Positions 20,251 to 28,863 of a DNA stretch of 28,863 nt are shown here, piece by piece; within the stretch, counting starts at the first letter, position 1, and each line of letters starts with the position of its first letter. A program made the position numbers and the translations under genes. The notes beneath the pieces were generated by a model. It was not told the origin of the DNA. It made no database searches and worked only from the letters and a program-made list of their open reading frames with translations. This stretch comes from Paramacrobiotus richtersi (taxonomy: Eukaryota; Tardigrada; Eutardigrada; Parachela; Macrobiotidae): contig JAQGAU010000405.1 of NCBI GenBank assembly GCA_034698045.1, positions 1 to 28,863 of the forward strand. The letters run 5' to 3'.

Positions 20251-20691
20251 ATGGGAATTGTGCTATACTTACGTTACTTCGAACTTTTCAGCTCATCAAG
20301 CGATACTGCGACAGCGGCCTTAAGGACGCAGGCGACGAAGCCGGCACGAGCTAGTCAGAAAATCGGTACAGAAGCAACCCGGGTACTGTTGCCGTGTTCT
20401 TGCGATTCAGAAATAAACAGCGCGCTGCTCGGGCATCTTAAGCGTGGACAACTTTTATGCAGTTCAAAATTTTGCTTTATACAGTACGTGAAAACAATGA
20501 AACGGCAGGTTAGAAAACGACGCGTATTTGGCTTAGATGCAACCGGAAAACAGTGTTCCAATGTACTGATGACCTGTGACGACGCAGAATTAGTGACCAA
20601 CCATATTCTTACGACGACTTCTGCAGATATAAATTATTGTTTACTGCAGATGTTCAGCAGTGGAACGTGGAAATCACTACGGATAAATTAA
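20251..20691 (+). CDS. Possible hypothetical protein, unsupported by homology
   Basis: An open frame of 146 codons with its own ATG and mixed, fairly even codon use. An acceptor-like stretch (TTCGAACTTTTCAG) ends at 20291, so the coding part could be an internal exon starting there rather than at the ATG. The product would be basic in the middle (KRQVRKRR, about 87-95) with scattered cysteines and no signal peptide or domain I recognise. A frame of this length could arise by chance in this base composition. I keep it as a weak candidate. Confidence 0.22.
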   Translation: MGIVLYLRYFELFSSSSDTATAALRTQATKPARASQKIGTEATRVLLPCSCDSEINSALLGHLKRGQLLCSSKFCFIQYVKTMKRQVRKRRVFGLDATGKQCSNVLMTCDDAELVTNHILTTTSADINYCLLQMFSSGTWKSLRIN

Positions 20692-21440
20692 TATCGCTAT
20701 TAAAATTAATATGCTTAACATCTTCCGTTTCTTTGGAGGCGAACTGGACCTGCGGCATGTTGCTTCGTTGTTCAACCGGGAGCGAGAAAATGCTCGCGAA
20801 ACAAAAGATAAGTGACCATATATACCATACATACACGAAAAGATTCTGGGTCGTCATCATGATCCAAAGCAGGCGAGAGTGAGTTTTTGTTGTCATATTT
20901 TCAGAGCTTTGATCTGCTCATTGTGTTTTTGAAATTGTTACCACTTGCGATTAAATTAATCAAATTCTGTTAGTTATTATTGTAGTTATTATTTTAATTA
21001 AATCGGCTTAGTTGATTAAATTGTCTGACTATTCAAGTTATTTCTAACGCGTTTCCGTCTTCAACGCATTTCATTGACACGAGGGAACATATCAGGTCAC
21101 GTGCAAGGGGCTGACACGGAATCCAGCTAGAGCCGGACGAGTATGTGCGTACTCAAGCGTGCCGAGAAGTCCTTGAAACAACATCGACGAAGCGGCTTCT
21201 GGATTGTAGGCGATTACAGGATTCGGAAGACCTTGCGGGCTGACAAGAAAGCGTCCCCCGGTCAGGGATGGCGTGCCGAAGATACCATCATTGGCGCATG
21301 GACCGAATCAACTTCAACCAATCGTGCATCTTATTCGCTTATGTTTCTCGGGAACTAACCGACATACTTGACTGGAAAATGCTGGTGTGGCATATACCAA
21401 AGGTCAGGCCAGTTTCCAGTGACCGCTAATCACCGTAACC
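20692..21440. other. Intergenic region
   Basis: Nothing convincing. An AT-rich stretch at 20940-21030 holds runs of TTATTATT and TTAATTAAAT. Short frames at 20637-20882 and 21143-21358 lack support. Confidence 0.5.
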
Positions 21441-22500
21441 GTGACTGCATCTTCTCATGTAGAATGCGCGACCTCGGAAGCGGCAAAAAGTTGCGAGAAA
21501 GAACATAAAGATGCAAAAAAGAATCTCAATGATGGCGGAAATGTTCGAAATTCAAGGTGCAGTCCATTGCAGCAAAGGAAAGATACAAACAAAAGTTCAG
21601 ACCGATAGCAAGATGCGTCGCTCCAGTTCCAATGCAGATTCAGAGGATGAAAGCCATCCAAACCGAGAGAAGTTTTCTTAGAAGGAAGGAAGTTTTCTTG
21701 GATCAATATAACGAAAAAGAACAAGAAGATCGACGCAAGCGGCGGAAAAAGACCAGCCAAAAGATCGAGCCTTGTGGAAAATGTGGACAGAAATTCGGCA
21801 CAGAAGAGGCCTGCGCTACACAGGTATTGAAATGTTCTGAAAGATCACAGACGAGGCCTAACCGGTGCGGGGTTTGTAGTCGGACGTTCGTGAGCAAAGA
21901 CAAAGGGACGGCTTCACCAGCGGACACAAGGAAAAATGTAGAAGTCCTCCGCGTTTGCATGCTAAGAATTGGCAAAGTGAACTAAAAATCGGTGCTAAAA
22001 GCATTGTCCGAGATGGCAAAAAGCGGTGAAAACCCATGTTTGGGCGCCATATCAGCAGCATGCCCAGCTGCGGGAAGTCATATAAGCATGCCAAGTCAAG
22101 GGACAGCCACGAACAGACGGAGGGACATCGTGTCCTTGTGCCTAACAGCGAACGAGACGAGAATGTTACCCACGGTGCCCGAGAAAACACCAAGAAACAC
22201 GCCAAAACTAGTACGAAGGCACCCGGGCCCACTTGATGTCCTATGACATCCAGCCTTTCGACCCACATTGGAGAAAAGATCGAAGACGGTTGAAGCAAGG
22301 CCAAGGATGCCAGAGGTACCGGAGAATCCGCGGTCCTCAAGGTGAGAGCCAAAGGTCCCCATCTTCCCAGCGAATTCAACAAGTTCCGCAGCTGTGGTTC
22401 CGATTGCTATTAGTGCAATACCTGCCGATTTAGCAGCAGCACGTGTAACGTCTGTCGTGTAAAGCCTTTCTTTCAAAAACCCCGAACTATCTATCTCAGA
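21441..22500 (+). pseudogene. Decayed C2H2 zinc-finger gene
   Basis: Purine-rich, lysine- and arginine-coding text with pieces of successive C2H2 fingers in shifting frames. One finger starts CGKCGQKF near 21777 but has Gln and Cys where the two His should be. The next starts CGVCSRTF near 21869, and its LHQRT end is in another frame near 21915. A third (SCGKSYKHAKSRDSHEQT, near 22070) has lost its first Cys. Near 22245-22280 a stretch reads SLSTHIGEK, a worn copy of the H-T-G-E-K linker, in yet another frame. CxxC pairs recur near 22410-22460. Intact members bind DNA as transcription regulators; this copy has lost most zinc ligands and its frame. The longest single frame is 21557-21985. I cannot exclude introns joining some pieces, but the missing ligands argue for a dead gene. 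The long minus-strand frame at 21858-22382 is a mirror effect. Confidence 0.6.
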
Positions 22501-24586
22501 GTTTTTTTCGTATGTTTGCGTATGTTTGCATTCTTTGCGCGGTGGAGAGGAGTTGTCACGTCCTTGACATCTTACGATATTCGAAATTATCTATCCTCGT
22601 TAGCAGCAGCTGTTACGCATTGACGTTACATATCACATTTCAAATGCCAGTTTTAGTCTGTTGACGTACTTCTACTAGCTAGTGTCTCGAGATAACATGT
22701 TATTGTAATATAAATAAATATTACGTTACCACGCACCGCACCCGCAGGGAAAAGTATTATGCATGGCAGAGAACCGTAATAATACTTACATTTAATCCCG
22801 ATATGGAATCCAAAAAGCAAAGAAAGTAGGTCGAGCGAGCCAAAGTGGAAATGCACGCTATGTCCGGATCGCGCCCATGGTATTCACTGCGGAAATGGCT
22901 TGAACACATGAACATGCACACTCTGGCCACTTAGAAAACGATACAAAATTTAAAACACTTTTCTATTAATATAACCTGCAGATAGCGTGTGTACCCAGAC
23001 AGTGTTTGCGCCTGTTTTGCAACATTATGGGTTATCGATGAAGGTCTGAAATTCACTGTAGTTTTCCTGCTTCCAAATCTATTGCGTCGCTGGGTACATT
23101 ACTTGCAGCTATTCGAAAACTATATTGTAGAAATATTGGTAATGACTGTTCCTCTGACATAGCAGGGAAAGAATTTGCGTATAGGAGGAGATCCGAACCG
23201 AACATTCGGTCAGGCGGATTATTTTCGCATTTACCTTCATTATGATACGGCTTTCAAGCGCAAACCGGGATTATGCAAGAGTGTCCGCGATATTCTTAAC
23301 AAATTCCATAAGCTGGTGGACTGGAAGGGGGCAGAAGCGACCATCGTAACAGATATCGTGGGCGCGCCTTTGTTGCATATTTAGTGTTTCTTTGAATTTT
23401 CTATGACAGACACAGCGCTAAGACTTTTCGGATTCTCTCGATTACTGATCCCGCACCTGTCGGTGTTTTCGGGTTGTTGGAAAAAATTGGATCAACACTG
23501 CGCCGACGTATTGCTTGCTGCTTGAACAACTCTCTCGGCGTCGTACGGAAGTTATTATTCGTACTGTAGGTTATTACAACTTACCGGGCAATAACTCGGG
23601 GAATTTCGTTCTCCCGATAGCACTACACGGGATGCAGCTTAACTGTGAAAAACTGGGCTGCCGACAAATGTTATATGAAACAAAACTTTGTAAGAAAACG
23701 CAACCGTTGCTGCCGAAAATTTTGCAACTGTGGTAATTCGCTGACATACATTATTAAACAGTAGCCGGCATACTCGAGTCACCGTTAATCAACCCTTGGT
23801 TGCTTGGCGACTGTACTTAAACCAGCCTAGTAATTTTTATTGTGTTCATCACTTATGAACTTGCGATTCTCAAGTGGTATGCCGCAGTCCGCGTCTGCGT
23901 TCGCCTTGGAACAATTTCACTGGATGTCAATTTTGAATTTTCTTTTTAACTATACATGTGAACGGAGAAAGAATGCGTGACCCATCGCAACAAAGTGACA
24001 AACCGTCTCGAACAAGATGCAGTACAGTGCATCTTCTTACTCTCTGGACAAGCATTTGTTATGTGTGTTTATTAATGTATGCTGATAGCAGTGAGATACA
24101 CGTGTTGTACTTGGGGAACGTAGTTGTCAATCCCGAAGATAAGCTAATCGACATATTAAGTAGCCGGTGCACAGGTAAACGTTCTTGATGAAATCGTTTC
24201 AGTGTTTGTCAACTATATGCACATAGCTTGTAATTATCAGTACGTGGACTGTTTTGTACCCGTAGTAAGCACCGTACTGAACTGCCTTGATGAACAATAC
24301 TGAATGTTTGTAGGAACAGTCTAGCTCCACTCGCAAGAACAAAGCCGCATGCTACGGAAGGCGATTCTTTGTGGAGTAACGTGCTGTTCAGCCAGGTTGA
24401 CGTATGATGTGCGTACACGTATGATATCATGGTACAGCAATGAACACATTTTTATCAGACGTATTGTTGAGCCCATCTTTTTATTTAAGTCAACAGTATC
24501 CTAGACCGAAGTTTCTGTTGTAGCGGAACAAAGCTTACTGTTGTGGTTAGTGATTACTTCCCGAATTTTATGCTAGCAATTTGCCA
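22501..24586. other. Intergenic region with weak coding-like patches
   Basis: No firm gene. One patch at 23166-23384 follows an acceptor-like TTCCTCTGACATAGCAG and reads an open frame of about 70 codons to a TAG, with believable codon use but no recognisable motif. Another frame at 23515-23736 ends soon after in TAA. A word near 23795-23815 is shared with 17530-17550. The rest is AT-rich and closed. Confidence 0.45.
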
Positions 24587-24653
24587 TTTTCTGATTCAAG
24601 CGGAATATTACAGCATTTTTACGAATACTGTCAATACCGCACAAAACAGAAAA
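24587..24653. repeat. Palindromic repeat element, copy 4
   Basis: It starts TTTTCTG and ends CAGAAAA. The left arm (GATTCAAGCGGAATATTACAG) mirrors the right arm (CTGTCAATACCGCACAAAAC) at most positions. It is the clearest match to copies 1 and 3. Confidence 0.78.
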
Positions 24654-24989
24654 CCTGAACAGAACATACGAACGATCGCTGCACCGGCACTCACAACTTG
24701 TAATCAGCGTTAACAGTAGATGTACCGAGATGTTTTAACAGACTGACACAAACGGGCATCTTACAATAGTACGATGAAATTTCTCTGCGAAATACGGGTA
24801 TGATCCTTGCTTGAGCTGGAAGTGATGGAGTTCGGAGCGATCTACGAGGCACTGCAAAATGTCGATGCGGAGCCTATTATAACAACCTCTCTTGAAATAG
24901 GATTTGTGATTTTTCGTAAAGCGTGCCTGAGTGCACAACTGGCTCAACAACGTAACGTGTTTTAAGAGGCTTTTGCTCGTTCTCTGTAA

Positions 24990-25437
24990 GATACAACAAT
25001 CGAGCAAGTGGCCCGGTTGAGAAAACTCCTCCATACCGAAAACAGCGCCTCAAACGAAAGCAGAAGATCACTAGGTTTTCTGGACAACCTCGAGCCGGCC
25101 AGCACCCACCAACACTACAGGCGGACAAACCTGAACGCGGCTCTCCACTGGGTGTTTGCATACCTCGGAGGCAACCGAAAGCATGCATCAGCTGTTGGAA
25201 ATGGGAAGTTTGTGCTACAGCAGTACACGGACGAGCGGGTCGATCACAAAAGGCGCTCACAGAACTGGACCAGAGTTCTTACCAGTATTAACGAGATGGC
25301 TGTCAGTTCTACCATCAAATCCCCATCCCTACGCCAGGTCCACCGCTTCCTCGATGCACTCGCAGCGAATGTGTAGCGGAACGACGACCTGGACAATGGG
25401 ATGGTCCATGCCTCCGACGGGCGCTACAGCTTCAATA
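24990..25437 (+). pseudogene. Coding-like, interrupted frame
   Basis: The frame is open from 24990, just after a pyrimidine-rich acceptor-like GCTCGTTCTCTGTAAG, to a TAG at 25374-25376, and then continues in the same frame for about 20 more codons (RNDDLDNGMVHASDG...). Codon use in this frame is even and protein-like (many GAC, AAC, CTC, ACC), unlike the flanks. The product would be hydrophilic and charged, with no domain I recognise. The start at 25008 often quoted for such a frame would be GTG, which is not credible, so this is an exon or a relic. The read-on after TAG suggests a broken gene or a transposon fragment. Confidence 0.35.
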
Positions 25438-25779
25438 ATAACTTTTGCAACTGCTGACTAGGATCATGCACTCTTTCCCACGTTGAGTTCCCTGAACCTT
25501 AGTTAAGAGACTACTAACACAAACTGGAAAATGCCGTACCCAATAGCTTTGAGAGGTTCGCTAGGCCTAATACAGCTTTGAATGTTGGAGTAAAAACGTT
25601 TATCCTTAATACTATACAAACATACGCCAGAGTAATGCTGGATCGAACTCTATGCTATTACACATTGTGGAACGAAGCGTTCAATGGTAGAACGCTTTGT
25701 CAGTTTGCAGTGAAGCGTAGGTCCTTGAGATTTTCAAAAGACCTTGCCATTTTTCAACTAAAAAACGTGTATCGCGGCG

Positions 25780-26032
25780 CTTGGTTTGCATCGGCGTGGT
25801 GGTCATTCTCAACCCAGACCAGCTGGAGCCAACGGAAGAAACGTTCGACTGGGTAGTGACCCAGCTGAGGTCCCGCCAACAGCAGTAGCAGCCAGCTGAA
25901 CTTCATGTGCCTGAGGTCAATCGATGTCTGAATGCCGTACTCGACCTCGACGACTTGCTTGCCGAAGCTCTTGCACTGGACGAAATGCTCGCTGATCTCG
26001 TTCTGCCTGATGAAGAACCGAACGATGCATAA
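25780..26032. other. Stretch with coding-like text on both strands
   Basis: On the plus strand a frame reads VVVILNPDQLEPTEETFDW, meets one TAG in a CAG-CAG-TAG-CAG context, then continues as an acidic Leu/Asp/Glu/Ala-rich tail to TAA at 26030-26032. On the minus strand the same bases are open for 137 codons (26167-25754) with very high G/C at third positions and a signal-peptide-like MKFSWLLLLLAGPQ. Only one can be real. The plus reading gives natural first-position G bias, and the minus reading would need a third-position bias unlike the other genes here, so I lean to a dead plus-strand gene. Confidence 0.3.
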
Positions 26033-26109
26033 CACCAGCTTCTTTTGGGACCGAACGATGGCGGAGGTTCGACACAGAAAAACTGACGTAGAGGCCGGAT
26101 CTTTCAGTC

Positions 26110-26694
26110 TTATTTCCACCAGAGTAGCGGTCGGGTAAAAGAAGTCAAAATGATGTGCTCCACCCATCCAGGAAACTGATAGTTAGTCACGAAGAGTTTA
26201 TCCTCAAAGTTTGTTTTTACAAACGGCTGGAAAAAAGACGAACAATTTGCTGCCGACGACGTGGACATTTAACGGGTTCCGGAGGTACTGTGTTCTAGTA
26301 CTTCGCGGTCGAAACATTATACAGACAAGCGGCAAAGAACCATACTTACATTTGCGCGTACCGACAAAGACGGAATTGTTTTGCAGCGCTTGTGTATTAA
26401 CAAGAATTCGGTTAACTGTCTCAATAAAACGCGTGAAAAGATATTCTCTTCGTAACATTCACGTGCGTAAAAAGCTGCTCCAGAAGCCACAGATGCGCCG
26501 TACGTAACTAATAAAATTATAAGAAGATGTAGAGGAAACGTTTTCTTTGGTCCATTGTCGATTAAAGTCTTAGAAGAACCATGAGGCTCGAAAACAGTAA
26601 TACGTAGTAGTAGTTTGCAACTGCTGCATTTTCGGAAATCCATCGAGTCATCGAGTCTCTTGTCGTTGTGAATTGAGCGGCGAAGACAACACAT
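26110..26694 (-). CDS. Possible two-exon gene, unknown function
   Basis: Exon 1 is 26694-26350 and exon 2 is 26226-26110. The 123-nt intron has a consensus donor (AAT|GTAAGT) and a strong pyrimidine acceptor (TTCGTCTTTTTTCCAG), and both sides are phase 0. The product would be 153 residues from the first ATG, or 136 from the ATG at 26643. It has one hydrophobic segment (about FPLHLLIILLVTYGASVASG) that could be a membrane anchor or late signal sequence, a Cys-containing middle, and an aromatic tail ending TRPLLWWK. No family is recognised. The support is splice quality only, and codon use in exon 1 is AT-rich and unremarkable. Confidence 0.33.
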
Positions 26695-27809
26695 GAAGCT
26701 GCGATGGAATTTGCGTGTACGACACTATGTTCATTCTGGATGCCTCCAGCGAGGTAGGACGAAGTAAAGAGAGAGAAGACCAGGATAATATGAATAACAG
26801 TAACGTCACCGACGGGTGCAGCACGTACACGAATTCACGTGTAACACCCACTGCTCAGAGCGATGGACATTTGTGTAACCCAAAGTTAGAACCCCGTTTT
26901 GAATCGGATATTGGCCCAACCCAATGCAAAAATGTGCCGTAGAAACAAGCACCTGCGTTGGCGCTTGCTACTCCAGATGCCAGATGTACGACAATGAATG
27001 CCAGCTCAAAACCTACAGATGTTCTTCCAGCGTAAAGCAATCAGGGAAACTGAAATCGTGTGAAATGAACATTCCGGGTCATCCGACTTCTCGAATCCAG
27101 TCTCAGTAACTGAATTGCGGAAAACCTGCCAATAGGTCTGCAGTGAAGCTTACGTAGTTTACCGATTTGCACCTCGCAACCGCGTTAACGGGGAAAAGAA
27201 CTTAATCCAAACAGGAACACTATCGACAGTTCTCTAATACTTTGCGATCGGCTTATTACGTGATGCATAGAGTACCCTTGTACGTACCTTCGATTAGTTC
27301 GTATAACAGCTCATGGTAAACTTGATCGTCGTCTGGACATAAATAACAAAGGTGTGCGAGTCAACAAGATCGACAGCAGCAGCTTCCATTTCGCTTGTAA
27401 GTGAAGAAGGCTGCATTGAAAATGCAGCAAAAGGTACCTAGATCGCTGTACTACTTCCTTAGATCCAGGTGGTTAAGTAAATGTAAAGGGAACTATACTT
27501 CTGTTCGTTTGCTTAAGTGCTACTTCTCAGTAAAGTGTAACTACTTGCTCGAGCGGCATCGTCAACGTTTCTTTTAAAGGAAGAAAGAAATATAAGTTAA
27601 TGTTCTCGAGGTTGCGGTTACGAGTGCGCGCAATGTTGTACGTCATAAGTGAACAATGGATAGCGTATACGATTTTGGTTTTAATGTCTTATTAGTTCTT
27701 AAGCAGTACCAATAAAGCAGTATATTTACCGGATTTTAGCCACTGTTTCCTCACGCGAAAAACTGAGCCAGAGTTTTCGTGAGAATTTTGAATGTTTGAT
27801 TGCGTTGAC
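26695..27809. other. Region without a firm gene
   Basis: Short frames overlap at 26715-26942 and 26924-27109 (plus) and at 26855-27040 (minus). The second plus frame is cysteine-rich over about 35 codons but lacks a signal peptide or a supported splice, so I do not call it. From 27110 to 27809 I see nothing. Confidence 0.4.
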
Positions 27810-28352
27810 TTAGGCATTAAAAAAACAGTAGTTATGCGCCTTTTGATAGATATTTCCACAATTGTTGGGTTTTTTGTGCTTTGAGATGCTTTCATATTCA
27901 TACCCCCACTGCGCAAAAAGGTCACTCAAGGTGTTTTGATGATAGAAATACGTCCTTGAACAGTATTGTTTCTCGTTAACCAAACATAACATCTTCAAAA
28001 AGTTGTTACTTTTGTTGCATCGGGCGTGCCATAATTGGTTTAACATACGGACATTGGGAAGAATATCGCCACAGGACAACATGTGATGCTCACTTACCCA
28101 AAAGCAGGAGTCTGTCTGCACGGCCGCTGGTTCAAACACAATTGTTCGCCACATATAAAAACTAACTTCGATTGAGCCAGAGATGTGAAATGACGCACAG
28201 AGATCTACAGCCAGCAAGTTTAACTGTGAAAGGTCACCAAACAAATTCCCAAATCGGAATTTTTGTATATAAATGTGAGCAAAGCGCCGAAAACATGTGC
28301 GCCAAAAGAACTTGGAAGGAATATAAATTCCTGCAACGAAGCTTGTACACAA
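27810..28352 (-). CDS. Possible exon(s) of an unknown gene
   Basis: This stretch is open for 180 codons on the minus strand, the longest unexplained frame in the window apart from the dead element. It contains a consensus donor, TGG|GTAAGT, after 28098, and an in-phase acceptor, CCTTTTTGCGCAG, before 27908, so it could be read through or spliced. No in-frame ATG stands near its start; the first is 70 codons in. The product is rich in aromatic residues and cysteine with no motif I recognise. It may be a chance frame. Confidence 0.22.
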   Translation of the reverse strand: MCTSFVAGIYIPSKFFWRTCFRRFAHIYIQKFRFGNLFGDLSQLNLLAVDLCASFHISGSIEVSFYMWRTIVFEPAAVQTDSCFWVSEHHMLSCGDILPNVRMLNQLWHARCNKSNNFLKMLCLVNEKQYCSRTYFYHQNTLSDLFAQWGYEYESISKHKKPNNCGNIYQKAHNYCFFNA

Positions 28353-28863
28353 CTCTAGATACTAAATGAAGTAGAAGCTTTTGTCGTTCGGTAATCGAAA
28401 CGCATTTAAACAGCAGATCCTGCGCACAGAAATCGTGGTTGCTACGCGATTGAATGTCCCGCAACTTACGAACCCGCAACTTATGCTCAACAGAGGTTGC
28501 TACGGTTGTAGAACGTCGTTGCGTTTGGATGTTGCGTGTGGCGGCTTGTCAACTTATCGAACCGTTGCAGTTATGGGGAACTCTTCGAGAACAACATCTA
28601 GCTAAACGGCCATGAAACTTCGCAAAGGACGTGACAATCGGCGACACACTCTTAACAATAACTCACGCGTACACAAAATCCACAGCAAACTTATCGTCTC
28701 CCTTTAACGGCGTTGCCTTGTTAATAATTACTTTACTAGCGAAATTACCCTTGTGATGACTACCGTGCTGATCGTGACTCAAACATGTAGTAGTAGTACG
28801 CAGTTTATTGTCTTCAAACCACCAGGTCAACCTGTTTCACGGTTAAGACATTTTCACAAAAAG
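28353..28863. other. Right end of the window
   Basis: No gene is supported. The short frames at 28381-28605 (plus) and 28234-28479 (minus) have no further evidence. Confidence 0.5.

Noticed and set aside
21858-22382. A 174-codon minus-strand frame
   Set aside because: It mirrors the lysine/arginine-rich zinc-finger relic on the plus strand; purine-rich coding text rarely gives stops on the other strand.
26924-27109. A cysteine-rich short frame that could suggest a small secreted peptide
   Set aside because: No signal peptide in frame, an upstream stop, no supported splice site, and an opposite-strand frame is equally open.
1-28863. CRISPR arrays, bacterial operons or integrated phage
   Set aside because: No regularly spaced direct repeats, no Shine-Dalgarno-led gene runs, and the genes have spliceosomal introns.

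Overview
This is a eukaryotic, almost certainly metazoan, nuclear DNA window. It has spliced genes with short GT-AG introns (52-192 nt where modelled, one of about 0.5 kb), CACCATGG-type start contexts, AATAAA signals, a single-exon rhodopsin-type GPCR, Ty3/gypsy remains and C2H2 zinc-finger remains. There is no operon structure and there are no Shine-Dalgarno sites. A moderate GC content, compact introns and an intronless, strongly diverged GPCR would fit a tardigrade. That assignment is inference; no marker gene here proves it. The window is gene-poor and much of it is decayed or non-coding.

Layout. 1153-2115 (+): intronless 7TM receptor of 320 residues. 2566-2969 (-), 4085-4514 (+) and 18632-19174 (+): three paralogous two-exon genes for small secreted proteins of 111-125 residues. 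Each has a signal peptide, two conserved cysteines, a W-x-[VI]-D-V strand, a variable stretch interrupted by a phase-0 intron at the same place, and a short second exon with a D/E-C-x(3)-R-I-x-[IV] strand. I infer that they are relatives of potato-inhibitor-I (MEROPS I13) serine protease inhibitors. 7012-9339 (+): a gene of about seven exons whose product I do not recognise, ending at an AATAAA signal. 15626-16925: dead Ty3/gypsy element. 21441-22500: decayed C2H2 zinc-finger gene. 24990-26035: coding-like but broken sequence. 26110-26694 (-) and 27810-28352 (-): weakly supported gene models.

Repeats. A palindromic element of about 65-70 bp occurs four times, near 5.7, 12.7, 20.0 and 24.6 kb. 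Two further diverged repeats link 3.1 kb with 11.8 kb and 4.8 kb with 12.2 kb. There are also small tandem duplications and an ATT microsatellite.

The genes show no pathway relation to each other. The only functional theme is the three-member secreted family, two of whose members lie head to head 1.1 kb apart. The rest looks like ordinary accessory intergenic DNA with transposon and pseudogene debris.
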